Shown here piece after piece: positions 1 to 13,572 of a stretch of DNA of 64,000 bases. Origin of the DNA: Fasciola hepatica. Its lineage: Eukaryota; Platyhelminthes; Trematoda; Plagiorchiida; Fasciolidae. The notes under the pieces are model-generated. The model was not told the DNA's origin and did no database searches. It saw only the letters and a list, made by a program, of their open reading frames with translations. Location: assembly GCA_948099385.1 (NCBI GenBank), contig CANUEZ040000163.1, positions 7,411,001 to 7,475,000 on the forward strand, written 5' to 3'. Position numbers and translations under genes: made by a program. Position 1 is the stretch's first letter. Each line of letters begins with the position of its first letter.

Positions 1-3000
1 ATAGAAGACAAATTGCGAGATCCAAGCATTCCTTTCATTCTTCTCAATGGCGTACGTAAAACATGCGGATTTGCTTTCGAATGGGGCACAGAACAAAACA
101 ATGGTGTAGACAGTGTCAAACGAAATTAGAAAATGGTCCGGAATAACTAATAGACTACTGCCACGGCGAACACACGTTGTGGATCAAAAGTTCTTGTGGA
201 CACAGTGAAGGCTTAAGCGTACTTATCAATACAGCATCACAAAAGGCTAAGAAATTTCGGTCCCAATCCCGTGCGATCACTCGGAACGCTTGACCCGGAG
301 CAATCTGATGAAGCCGGGTTTTTCGTGGTCGTCTGTTTTCGGTTCGTATTTGATAGAACGGACTGATTCAGAGAAGACTTGTCATCCTTTATCAAGCCGA
401 GAATAAAGATCCACTGAGGAGAATGTTCAGCCGTTTCAGCAAAACTGCAACTCCCCACGGTCATGGACGATAGTGAACACTGTGCAATACATCAGAAATC
501 CAATTATGGATGTATGAATTTCATGGAAATCTTTTTTCAAATCCCACAGGTATGTGGTCGTGATACGAATCCTTTGTATGAATTTTACTTACATTTTAGA
601 CAAGTCGGTGATTCGGAAAATTTGGCTCGGTTAAAAAGCTGGATATATTTCAATACCAACAAAAACAATGACCCATTATTCGATTTGAATGCGAGCTTTG
701 TAGTTCGCAGTCATTAACAAAATGCGCCACGGTAGCAGGCAGACCATGAAAATTTCTGCTTTTGTTTATCGGTCTTTCTGTGTGAATGAACCCTTATTGC
801 CCTCTCCGGGGGACAGATTTCATGGTGTTTTATAAGGCTCATTTGCTGTACTTTTTCCCCTGCTTTTTGTCTACGTAAATGTTTTATGCACAGCAAACAA
901 CAACTGTGTCATTCAGATTTGGTAACTTTTTCTGCCGACAAACATCCGCCCACAAAACCCCAAGTTTGCGTAGGCGAAAAATTCAAATACCAAGTAACTC
1001 ATGGGAACAAGATAGGTGTGAATTGTATCAAAATATGAAAATTAAATATCTTATTATTTGTCTATCGTTGTTATCCGCCCTTAGCAATGAATGGCAAACA
1101 CTGGAGGTTTGTAATATGCAGAAGCAACTCCCCCAGGTCAGTTTGTAACGAAAGACGCAGAAATGCTAGATGAGATGAATGAATTCGACCACCGTCTGGC
1201 CATATCACGAATGAGTTCGATGGAATTCGCAAAATGGCTGGTGTTAATATGTCAGGGCTTTAATCGCCCCTAATTGCACATGCAAACACTGTACAACTGA
1301 AATATATGATTGGATTATTACTGTGCACTGATTACAGGGTAAAAATCTAGCGCGTCCTACTTAGATCTCGAACCCAAGGTATCCAATTATATGTAACGCA
1401 CATAACGTTAGGCTGTCTAGAGTATATTATTACATAACTGTGAATGATAAGTTGATCTTGGATGATTGCATATATTTCCTAAATCAAATCTTTTCTGTGC
1501 TCAATCAACATTCCTTTCTGGCTTTGCTTAGAAACATTTTCCACCGAGTATCCCGCTTGTCTGGTTTTTCTTCCCCTGAAAGGTTTAGGAACTACGATAT
1601 ACGAAAGTGCAACTTCAGCTTACTGGCACGTTACAAACTTGGTTCGAGATTGGTGTTCTTAAAAGATCGCTTCGCAACTGTCCATTGCAGACTCACTGTG
1701 GTTAACAATAAAGTTTAGCCTGTTCAAATTGTATGTATTACCGGAATACGAGTGCAGATCGAGGAAGGCACAGCTGTGTTTACTGAGTTAAACAGCTTGA
1801 AACGGCAAGGTAAATGCTGATTGGCGGCAGTCAAGCGACCCGGATGTTAGACTGTAGACCTTTTTGTTGCGGGTTTCGAATAACTTCGCCGTCTTCGTCG
1901 CCTCCAATCACTTTCCCCAACTGATAGCCTCTAAGTGGCCGCCAACCCCTTCCTAAAATACCGTACAGCTACCATATAATAAAAGGACAATAATAAAAAG
2001 TAATTTGGCTAGCCCTTTTTTACCTTAGCATCACAACATGGTCAGTTTTGCGACTGCTTGCAGATTTCGACTCCATCCTGTTCCTATGTCTGCGGGCATT
2101 GGGTTTGTTTTTTGGAGCAACAGACTCGTTGTGCTGGCCTGACTGTGTCGTTTCACACCTTGATCGAATAATTTGAATCTGAGTAACCTTTCTTTTTGCT
2201 GGAATTCTGATTTGCTCTTCTTGTCCGTCAGTACTCTGTACTATCCGTCGTGATTTGCTTCGAAAACATTCAAATCTTCTTGATTCTTGATTGGTCAGCA
2301 TGGTCTAATCCAAGGTTGCCCCGTTTTTCTGGTAGAAGTCTTCATCACAGAATGACTGAAGTCCATTTTACAGCACTTCACTTCTGAAGATATTTGGCAT
2401 TCTCACGTATCTCACAGAATTTGTTCTATGTTTTTGCCGGCATGCACTCCATGTTGTTTGATTAAAGACACAATACTCAATATCGAGACTCTCAAAAGTC
2501 TATTTAAATGCAGCAAACTTATATTACAAAAAGGATAGGTGTATCTAAAACTTTTCCAGGATCTCCCGTATTTAGTCACATTTTCGTAATCCTGATCTCA
2601 GTAAGTTTGTCTCAGTAATACCCAGTAGATCTGGGTATAACCAAATATTTGATCACAAGAGCTTACAAGGCACTGCTCAACTCACCAGTGGAAACCACTG
2701 AAACACTATAGGGATGTTTGAATGACTTATTGGGATTCATCAGCAGTGTGCTTGCACCCAGCCCCCACTGTTACTCGAACCGCAGGTGAATGATTGTGAA
2801 TCGAACAATTAACCACCACCAGGCTTTCCGAACTGGTGGTGAACGGTTTGCAAAGTAACAGCCCGGTGATTGCAAGGTGATCAAATTCTGTGGTTAACAG
2901 CTTCTCTTTTGATGACAATCTTCAGCAAAAGTTTTCCCTTACGGATAAGGATTCAATTGTTCCTCTGGACAAGCTACTACACTGCTTTCCAACTCTTAAG

Positions 3001-6000
3001 GCCGTACTCCGCTTGAATGTTTTCCACCCTCGAATTCTGTAGTCGTATTTGGAATGTGGCCCCCGATTATTTTTCTCCACAGGCAACCCGGTTCAGATGT
3101 AGATTTCCATCTCTACCTTCCAGTTTTAAACATCTGTCTCTCCGTCGGGTGACTGTTTCTCTTTTTCTTTTCTGCTAATACTACAGCGGATTTTGTTCTT
3201 GTAAATTCACTTATTTAAACTAATGGTTTATCCTCATGAATCCAATTCAGAAGGAAAAAACAATTCCCGTAAATGTCCAAGAACTTGTTAATCAGCTAAT
3301 CACTATTTTCACCAGAATTGCAAAACTTTGAAACACTCCAAATGCTTTTCACTTTCCTGAAACCTTCATCCCTTCGATCACAGATTCTATAGAACATAAA
3401 ATAAAACCAGAAGAAATAACATTTACATCCATTTTTTATACAACAATGTTATAAAACTTCAGGAAGAGGGTCACGCTCAATTAGGAGCTACTAAATGGGC
3501 AAACTGATGAACAGCCACGGGATGCGAACCAAGAGTTGGAAAGATCTAAGTTTATCACACTGACCTACTGACCACTTCCGGGTCTGTGAGTGGCGCCTTT
3601 GCACAGTAGATCAAACAGGCCATAGAGTTTTCCCCTTTCGTTGTATTTTATGCTTAGCGAAATAGGTGACAAAAAACAATACTTCCTATTATTTATCCGC
3701 GAGTGGTAAAAGTGTCCGGAAAGACATTGGAGATATGACAGAATTGGGATTTACACTTCAAGCAGATTTGACATTTCTTCATAATAGCCAGCTAGAGGTT
3801 ATCATTTGGGTAAAGTGACCGGTGATAACGGCGACCGTGGCACAGTTCGAAAGCGAAACGGAAGTGGCTCTTCGGCCATCGCCAGTAGTCGAAAGCCACA
3901 GATTTTGTACTTTTAGCTAGGAATTTTGGTGGTGATTTACGTACCGAGGCTGTAAGCCTGACCTAAACAAGTCTTCACATTGTGGTCTCAATATAAACCA
4001 GACAAGTTGCAGCAAGATTTTTCTGTTGTACATTTACAACTTGCCTTCTCATGAATGTAAGGGGGGAAGACACACGTGATTACTGAGTGACTCAAATAAA
4101 TGGCAGGGAAAGTCTGTAATCGTGATCCGGAGAAATGGAGTGCAGATGTACGCAAGGTCCCCGCCGGCCAGTGGGTTCAGGTTGGTAAAAATCCTGGTAA
4201 CATTGGACTAATTTCTTCTCCAAATGTGTTCAACAGCTTCGTGGTTTGAACCGCATACCTGGCAGGTGAATGGGTCTTAGGCTACTCAATCATCACGACT
4301 GCTGAGACACGTGTGGCAGCATTATTCGTTCTCAGCAAACATCAGTAACTAGAGGACCGAAAACGTTCGTATAAACTCTCTCTGCTCTGGAGCATAAACT
4401 AGCTCATTCAGCGGGCATTTCTGGAACCGTTAGATTTACAGAGACTTATTCACACAGTGAAGTGCTTTTACAGAACATGAGTACGCCTTAACTGGGAGCC
4501 AACTTTGTGATGGTCCGTTAAAACTAGTTGGTGAATTTAGGTACCCCAGAAACCGCATTTCGTCTGCCAGAATTAACAGAGACGTGAACAATCCACGAAT
4601 AACAAAGTTCGGAATGGATTTCGTCAAAATGAGATACCTCTGATACTACCAATAATACTGACTCATTTAGGTAATATGTGTAAAGAATACCCTGTTATGC
4701 GTTTTGTTGACTTATTTGAGATGAGGAAGCTCCCCAGCTTCATTTGTATTCTATTGTAGAAATCCCTCAATCATTTCTTGTTTTTGACTATAACATTAAC
4801 CGGATACGTTTGTTGTCGCTGTTTACTGACACTGCCGATGGCTTTGACGTGATATAATTATGTGTGAAAATCACCTACTTTTTCGTGCTCAATTTGCACT
4901 TTTTTGTATGAACCTAACGATGTGACGTGGTGATCCGATGGTGGCATGATCTCATGATAGCATGCCCACTGACCTCTGTTGGTGTCATTTGTTATCTCGA
5001 CTGGCTCTCGGGTGTGTGGTTTTTACCCTTGTACCTCATTTGTGCGTCATAAGTGTGAAAGGATGCTCTTATAAGGACAGTCTACTGAGAAATCACAACT
5101 ATGATTCCCTCGTGGTTTCCTCGGTTAGTCGCAGCCAACCTCAACAACGATGACACTACGATCACTAGTAGAAACACAGACAGTAAGTAGGATCCACAGA
5201 TGAATAGAAAACATTCCTGAGGAAGCACACGAGGGGCCCCCACTTGGTATGGTACCGATTCCAAAAACATCTGCGGAGTGGGGCTGCTACGAATTCATGA
5301 AGAACTACCAGTGATTCACGGCTGTGATTCTTTAGTGGACTGATCTTTGAGGAGCATTCAGTGATAATCCTGATTCATAACTGAGATAACTGTGAATAAA
5401 AAACACTCATGCAGAGCACAGGCATGAGAGTGATTGGACAGAGGCGTACCGGGTACGTATACCTGACAATCGGTTGTTAACTCAGAACCAGCCATTTTCC
5501 TCCGAGAAAATTTTTATCCATCTATGTACTACTTAATAAGCATGCTCTGGTTGGCAGTAAACAAGAATTTGACCTCAAATCGAAGGTGGCAACATGACTA
5601 CTGTGCCATATGCTGGGGAACTATCAGGTTTCATCAGCAGAAAGAAATAAGATAGAAAGCTTTTGTTCACATCGATGTTCCCTGATTTATGGTCACATTT
5701 CGTCTCAACTTTGTGATGCTGGAGATGTGCCTGACTCCAGAATTGTATAACTGAGGCATGAATTCCATGGAAGAATGATAAGTATACCAACTGATTCATC
5801 AGTAGGGAATTGAGAGACTTTGTGAATTGTAGACCATTGAATCAGAATGCGATTTCATGTTTTTAACATAAACACTGAGGATAACAAATGTTCAAGTCTC
5901 TTGGTTGTAAACGGGTATGACCCAGACAGTCAGGTCAAACAGATGCTTGATTGTGAATTTTCGAAAGCAATCATTTATTGGAAATTATGTTCTCAATATC

Positions 6001-9000
6001 GGAAAGCATATGTGCACCCCACTTGTGGGAAAAATTCTGAGAACAAAATAGACTGATGTTATTCATGGGGTGATAGGCCTTTTCAGCTGTTATTTCCTAT
6101 GTAACGCGCTTCGTGGTTTATGCCTTCTTTGAGCAAGCCTAACCAACAAAGACAGAAAGATACTGGTCTCACAGACCTCTGAATCTGAGTTGTTCATGGC
6201 GAAGATCCTCCTCTCCCTAATAAGCAAATGCACACACAACCCAATCACTTTTCATGTGGATGTTTTATTAAATTTGACGTGATTACGTGACATAAGCCAC
6301 TAGAACTGAAAGGACGAAGGAATATTCTTCGTTTGACGTGATAGTATTGCAAGTACACTTGTGTGACTGGGTTGCAGTGAACCGAGTGGTGCTCCTTGAA
6401 AGCCGATGAAGTTGTCTAGTTCCACTTCCCAAAAACTGAATCTTTCCAGTTTGCATATTTTTGCCCTGCTTTTGATTGAGAAGAGCCTTGATACTGTCTG
6501 ATTCCCCATTTGGCATGAAAATTTCTTTTCATCTTCATAATACGACTAATGTTGTGTTGTCTTTGTTCGCTCTGAATAACACAGGAAAATAGTGAACGTA
6601 AAAAGATTTTTAGTTGTTCTTTCATTATCAACTTTTGAACTTGAGAAAACTTACCACATTTCCGTTAATATTTGTTCGATGCATTAGAGGCTGGAAACAA
6701 TTTGCCTTTCCTCCAACTGAATTATGTTCGTAATACCATTATTGAGAAATTTTTTTCAAAAAACACATTTATTTTGAGGGTATTTCATCTTCAATACACT
6801 AAAGGAAGGTTGCCGAACAAGACATTTACCAACTCGGATCAGAGCCTCATCTATATATGCCAGTCCAAAGACGCACCAGATCGGTAACCAGCGCAATCAT
6901 GTCCCATCCTACTGACACTTTGCGTCGTTTGGTCGTGCATTGACCATCCTGAAAAACAGTTTTCTTTACTTCGGCATTGAAATAGAGGAAAATCTTTCAG
7001 CGCAATGCCCTGGATAGTCTGATATTAATTTGCGCTACTCATGGTCATGCTCTTTGAGTTCGAGTCCCACTTCAGGTTCGGTGGATGTGTGCCACTGATG
7101 ATTCCTGAGTAGGATGAGGTAGCTTAACACTGGTTTCGTCGATTTTATTGTTGATTTGAACTTTCATACCGCAATATGAGCCACTTTACAGGCTTGAAAA
7201 CCCTGTCCAGCTAGTGCCCGATGCCAAGAGTCAATCGGGTTGGCCGTGATTGTGCTGGTTAGTGGTCCGATGTATTTCGGGACCAGCGTGAGATTGATGA
7301 TACTGCCTTTGAGAACGGATAATTATCGTGCCACCACTGACGATAAATCTCAAGAATAATTTACTGTAATACAGCAATTTGACAAGAGAGTTCCTGTGGA
7401 CTTTATTGCAAAGCTATTTCAGTTGGGTGGAATACGAATTTGTCTAGCTGCAAATATATCGCACGAAAATAGGGATAAATCCGATAACCGGTTTCAAGCT
7501 CACTTTAGAAGTTTTCTACTCAACAAAGTAACGCGTCTTTCAACATTTCCCATCACGTCCCTTTCCCAGAGAATGCAAAGACACAAAGCTGTGAGAAATG
7601 GGGATAGATGAGCCAACAACAATATAATAACGATCATTTACTCCCTTTGTATTACACACCGGTGGTACATTATTTCAGCAAGGGGTTACAGGCCACGGTT
7701 GCACCATCATTCAAGCAAGAGTCAGTCAGGTCATCGATGTCTTAACATCTTTACGAGACCAAGCTTTGTGCCATCGCAGTTTCGGTGTTGAAACAGATCT
7801 AGTTGACCACAAATACCAAACTACTAAGATGTATGGAGACCTTGTCGATCCATATAACACCCCGAACCGTGAGGACAACTCGGGCTTGTGATCAATATAA
7901 CACTGCCATGGTAAAGAAGCATGATAGTTGTTGTATGTTTATCTGACTGATGTGTGTACGTGTTTGCGTAAGTCAGATGATCCTGTCATTGTTTATGAAC
8001 ACCCCTTTCAACCGTTCTGCTATAAAAATAATCACTCTGACTGCAGTATGAAATATGTGAAAATGCGACGAAAGGAATCAGGTTATTTCGGGAAATCTGT
8101 GTTTTCAAGTGTTGTTTTCGAACAAAACCTGCCAAATGGAGCCAGTGAGATTCAGACCCGGTAGAGAACAGTGTGAAGACCAAGGCCGATCCTTTGAACA
8201 CGTTTCTTAAAATCACCATGTTTAAACCCCTTAATTTTCAAGATGTCTAGTTGTTCACCACTACAGATGGTTACCCACTCCCGATTACGCAACAGGGACA
8301 GACAAGCTCCTCCATCATGTTTGGCTTTTACATGCCTGTTCGAAAGAGCATTTTCGTTTTGGTTCAATGTCATGTGTAATAAACTGAAAATGACTCACTA
8401 AAATAATTGGTTCGGTAAATCAGTTCTTTCGAATAAGTTGTTGGTGATTATAATTTGTACTAAATATTGTCTACTTTTTGCACCGAATCAAATGCGACTG
8501 GTATACAGTTCAGTAGACTGTGTACTCCGTTCTGCAGAAGTATACGTCTGAGTTAATCAGATGGGAGCATGCAGATGAACAGGCACTGACAGTTCACTAT
8601 CGATTGTCAGTGGTGTTGCTGAGAATACAATTTTATCTCTCTCTGTCTCACCTGTTCTGTTTATGTCCTAGTCAGAACTATGGGCAGTTAGTAATCACGT
8701 AGTAACAAGTGACACGGATTTCCACTTGTTTGCATGTGAAACCAACAGTCAGTTTCGTGATCACTCAACCATTCACCACAGTGACTGAGCATTTCGGTCG
8801 CCCTCCCAGCCACGGGTTAATCTGCCCTCATACTCATGCCAGTGATGGACTGTTGGAATATAAGCCCTAGGTTTTATTGTACAGGTTTGCTTGTCGTCTG
8901 AGAGCCGCTGACGCTGTTTTTGAAATATCACGGCTGACACTGTGGTTCGCTGTCCGCTCGATCAAATTGGCCAATTTTTACTTATATTTAACAAAAATTT

Positions 9001-12000
9001 GGTTGAAGGTGTATATTAACAGGCATGTGAAATACTTGAAACATTGTATGGAAGAAACAGCCTAAAGGTTTATACATTAGGTTCAATGCATTGCCCGAAC
9101 AAAAATATAGACTATTTTGACCTCATATTGAGAGGAACACCATTGGATAAATCGGTCTTGTGATAGACGCATCATGTTTCAACTCATAAAGCTAGATCGT
9201 AACGATATCACTGAGGAAGTTGCGTGGAGATCTTAACGCTGACTGTTCTCTTGCATTTATTTGTGGCACGGGACCAAAACAGCTAGCAGTAAGAGTCGAG
9301 TGAATGTGTTTTATATAAAAATATTTCACGATCTATGATCACGCATACAAGTTGCCATGATGCCAGTACGGAGGTATAGAGGCAAAATTGTGTGTCTCGT
9401 AAGAAGCAAAAACTGTTGGAGTAATTCTCTTCCTATCTTGTGGAGGGAGCGATGGGTCCCAACATAATACTTCCGTGATCTGTGATGGTTTGCTCATCGG
9501 AAGCTTGCAAAATCATCGCTTTTTGTGCAATTAACAGTTGTTTCTCGATGTTTTTTAAACCATCAAACACTTTTTCAGTGGGGTTGAAAAATCAGCTGCA
9601 GGGTGGAAATAAAGCGAGTTGAATGTCCCGGGGCTACAACAGTGGTTTTCATCCGCCTTTACGTAATGGAACTGTCAAATAAAATATAGCTGATGCATCC
9701 CGCTGTTTAGCACCGAATTTTGATGGGCATTTCTAAAGGAACTGAATAAATATGTGCGCATTCATTCATGAGTGACGTTCGAAGCACGTGATTCCGGTGG
9801 GAGAAAGTACGTGATAACTTCGAGATTAAAGCTTCTGTGAATAGGCAAGGGTTACTTCTTAACGAACGCCTCTTGGTTGAGAGTTCCACGTTTCATAATT
9901 AGTTTCGTCTATATGTATACCCAACACTGTACTTCTGTGTTCCACCAACGAGGTTGCATATTCAGCGCGTTTTTGTTTGACACCATACTTGTTTCACTCA
10001 ATCGGTTTAATGATAAGCTTTCTTGCTGGATGTCCTTGACCATCAAGCAAGCGATCAATTGATGATAAAATGATCGTTATTTCAGGATACATACTTTCTG
10101 CCCTCTTTCTTATCATGAAAAGGGTTGCTTCAGGATATTCTCCTAAGAAGGAGCAGATCTTGCAATATGCTTATCTGAAAATTTCCTTTTGGCGAACCCA
10201 CTTCTAAGACTAAATTCACGTTTTCTTGCGGTAGTGCCTCGGCAGGTCTTGATGTTTATTACTAGGTGATTCGCTGTGAGGTACAGGCTTTCACCGATCG
10301 TCTACAATCGTATCACTCGTTTCCTATCATCTTCACTGATGCTCATCCGCTTCTTCTTGTGTTTGTTGGGGTTATTCATGGGCAGTGCTCCCACCACAGT
10401 TTCATCAACAGCTTATTCTTGCTTTGTGGTTGAGCCACATTTCTATGGGGATGAACACTACAAATGAGCCTTCGACGGGGCAGACAATGCGCTTTCTTTA
10501 CTCAATCGTTCGACCCTGTCACCACAGCAATGCTGCGACTTACGACGCTTCCAGTTGGGCCACTCGGCAATTAAGCGAACACAGCCTTCGCTAACCGAAC
10601 CTTCCAACGCATCCAAGCCGCAAAAGGTCACACCAAGTGCGAGTTTTCGATCCCAAATAAGAGACTTGGTAGGCTAATGTAGGTCAAATGAACGGCTGCG
10701 AGCACGATACAAATCTGATTTTCATCACTAGCCGAATGATTGCTTAAACATCTACGGGATTACTAATGGTGGAATCTGAGTTCATCGATTTACGCTAACA
10801 GGTAAATACACATTCGTATCTCAAGCGGGAACCAGTCATTGATGAAGACTGAAGAAGAATTTTTGAACGTCTAAGGAAAGGTGAAGATTCAAAGTGTTTA
10901 TCCTACGCTCTTGGAACTGCCATAAAAACCAGTGTAGCTATCGCCAAACGGCACCCACTGTCTAGCCTTGAAAAAGAAATTCGCAAAACGTAAATTTTTA
11001 AATGACTTTACAATGGGTCTGTGCTCACTAGTAGAGGAGAATCCCAGAATCTCTTTGAGTGGGATGGAGAAAAAGATGGAAATTTAACATTTGAATGTAT
11101 CGATCACTTTATCTTCCATTAATGTTCTTCTCGATGGTCCCGGTAACATCACGAAAAAACATACATTCTCCCGATCGAGCGAAACAGGGTTGATGTCAAA
11201 GAGAGAAGAGCTCAATATGCAATGCGGTTACTTGTTCATGGTAGATCCGTCATACGATCCTACATAGATGAGACAAATTACATGTGAGCCATGTGTACCA
11301 TGATGTTAACCTTTTTATTTTAAATATCACCTAGGACTCATAAAAGAGCGCCATTGGATCTTGAACGATTACCAAAAGCTCTCAATAATTACCACTGGAT
11401 CTTAAACTGCAGGGAAACCTGTAGTATGAACGCCGGCATCTACTCACCCAAAGAATATGAAAACGGTAAAATATATGTGATCGCTTAAATCGTTCATGTA
11501 CTACAGTCTGATCGATCTCCCAGCTACCTGAGGGCTTTGGTTCACTTTTGGCCACGTTTCTCCGTTTATTAAGACTGCTATTGCGTAAACAACTCTTCCT
11601 TTCTTGGCCAACTTACACTTCAATCTGTGAATTTCAACTTGTATCAACTTAAGGCCAACCTGGTGTCCTGCTGAGGTAGGATTTGCTTCATCTGTCGTGA
11701 GATTTCACCTAAAAGATCACTTGGTTTTCTTCTGTATGTATTTGCTGTTTAATAGGCGCGATCTACTGCGTGGTTGCGTCATTCTATTTCTACGACAATC
11801 AATATTACAAAGTTTCCCGTAAATTCATTCACAAAAAACGTATTTATTGCCATTTATCGTATTTTTTCTACTGACCTACTAGAGTAACCGGATTCCGTGT
11901 GCAAATTAATCAGGGAAGACACAGCCATTTTGGGTGAACACTTATCATTGAACCGAAAGAACTTCACTGGAGTTGCAATAAAATAATAGGCTATATTTCG

Positions 12001-13398
12001 TTGCATACTTGTGACTCCAGACCATATTAAAGTAATCACGGTTTGTACAACAAATTTCAGGGCAAATCTCTGTCCAGCCACTATAAGGCACTCTTCAACA
12101 GAGGACTCCGGATTTTTGTCAAGCTGACTTCGAGACGTGTCTTGTTCAATCTACTTCAAGAGTCACCTGGGAATTTTTCTTCTTTATCCTTTGTGCTGGT
12201 TGCCAATGTAGGTGTCAACGCTAAAGCTGATGAATTTCCACACAATAATGTCAGCCGGAGTTTGCCAACTGGCTATGTTCACCATTGTGCAGACCAATCT
12301 CACAGGTAAATGACCCAAGGCAAATCTTTAAGTCAGTACTCTGCACCAAGATACGGGTAAAAACACAGTAAAAGGTGATCCATTCTCTATGCATTTGTCT
12401 ACAACTTGCTTGCTGTCTACAATCAGTTATAAAACGCGCACTTATTCGACTGGAAAATTGAAAAAAATTATTGATGTTTCACATTGTTCATTTTATTTCC
12501 GTATTTGTTTTTAAGTGATATAAACGTTTATCATATCGATGATCAAATTTTCGAGTCTCATCACTGCTAGTGATGTATTACCATCCGTTTTCACCAAACT
12601 GGCTTCCTATCAGGACACTATAAGAATGTCTATTTCAGGTTTCAAGGTCGTGGTTGTCAATAATCCATGGCACTGAAGAATGTCGTGGTGACCTTCGATG
12701 GTACTTAGGCGCAATAATACAATAAGAATACACACGTTTCTCATAGAAACGGCTTAGTACTGGCTTTGAAATATCTTTCATTCGACTTATCAAATGCTGT
12801 CAGTTTGCATGTGTTGTGTATAACTCCTAGAAGCGATATACTGTTTTTGCGCAAATTACTAGTCCAGATCACAGTTGGTAGTGCGCTCAGGTTTACGCTC
12901 AGTGGAAATTCTGCCAGTATGATGGGTTGATTGAGGCACGTTTTGCTTATACTGATTTTTTTTTACAAAACTGAAGATCCGAGTTAAATTGCATTCACCT
13001 TCCCGTTAGGTCATACACTAAAACTCTTAAGGCACCCGACTGAATTTCATTTTTTGTTTTTGAAAACAATTCGGGCTACGTAAGGGACAGCGAGATTTCT
13101 AGGAATTCTTGCACAAGGCAATGATTTGAAGAGTTGTCAGTAATGAATTTGAGACTTAAGAGTCTGTGTGACTCCGTCGCGAGAGCTGACAGAAGATGGA
13201 GGATGTTCACACAATCAAGAGAGTGCATCGTTCAAAGAGTCTATACAAAAGCACAAATAGTCCGAATTTGACGAAGGGCATTAAAGTTTCCTTTCAAAAG
13301 AACAGACGGATATCAGATTGAAATCAGGAAAAATATCTTCCTAAATTGTGGTCTTACCCAATAGATATTTGTCTCATTGTCTCTGTTCCCCCGAATAG
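1..13398. other. Upstream stretch with no supportable gene
   Basis: No exon or intact gene could be recognised on either strand. The next exon downstream begins in the middle of a CH1 domain, so this stretch is probably intron of the same beta-spectrin gene, at least in its 3' part. It holds short tRNA/SINE-like scraps with B-box-like motifs (for example near 1370, 2775, 3530 and 7065) and one dispersed repeat fragment at 7081-7150. Many short ORFs of 60-93 codons overlap on both strands, as expected by chance. I searched by eye for the start of CH1 (the Thr-Lys-Trp and Asp-Gly-Arg signatures) and did not find it. Confidence 0.5.
7081..7150 (+). repeat. Dispersed repeat fragment, GTGGATGTG family
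   Basis: This segment opens with GTGGATGTGTGCCACTGATG and continues with a CCTGAGTAGGATGAGGTAG-like stretch. It aligns imperfectly with 20442-20520 on the same strand and, in the opposite orientation, with about 18905-18950. It is preceded by GAGTTCGAGTCCC, which resembles a tRNA B box, so this may be the 3' part of a SINE-like unit. The alignment was made by eye. Confidence 0.45.
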
Positions 13399-13572
13399 GC
13401 TGAGCTACATCAGAGTCATATGCGTATTCATCAACTGGAGAATGTGAGCAAAGCACTGCGATTCCTATGCGCTCAGGGTGCTCGTATAGAGAATTTGGGT
13501 GCACAAGATATCGTGGACGGAAATCCCCGATTGACTCTTGGATTGATTTGGACCATCATTTTGCACTTCCAG
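13399..13572 (+). CDS. Beta-spectrin exon: second half of CH1
   Basis: This exon encodes 58 residues of the first calponin-homology domain of a beta-spectrin, half of the actin-binding module that ties the spectrin membrane skeleton to F-actin. It carries [17 protein letters not shown], then [20 protein letters not shown] and ends HFQ. The Asp-Ile-Val-Asp-Gly-Asn and Leu-Gly-Leu-Ile-Trp-Thr-Ile-Ile-Leu blocks are the most conserved part of spectrin CH1. The acceptor is a pyrimidine-rich tract ending GAATAG just before GCT. An in-frame TAG lies directly upstream, so the exon cannot extend further in this frame, though AG sites a few codons in are possible alternatives. The donor is CAG|GTTAGT. 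Both edges are phase 0. It splices in frame to 20065, giving HFQ followed by VQTITLK. CH1 residues before this exon are missing from what I can find. Confidence 0.92.

Noticed and set aside
463..717. ATG ORF with a GTATGT donor-like site at 550
   Set aside because: The peptide before the donor (MDDSEHCAIHQ...) has no similarity to a spectrin N-terminus and no coding neighbour; it is most likely chance.
3480..3520. ATKWAN reading near 3485 as the start of CH1
   Set aside because: It resembles the Thr-Lys-Trp-Val-Asn motif but is followed at once by a stop and lies in SINE-like sequence.
12255..12309. EFANWLCSPL frame ending near a GTAAAT as a CH1 exon
   Set aside because: Only a Trp and a few residues match, and the following residues do not fit CH1.
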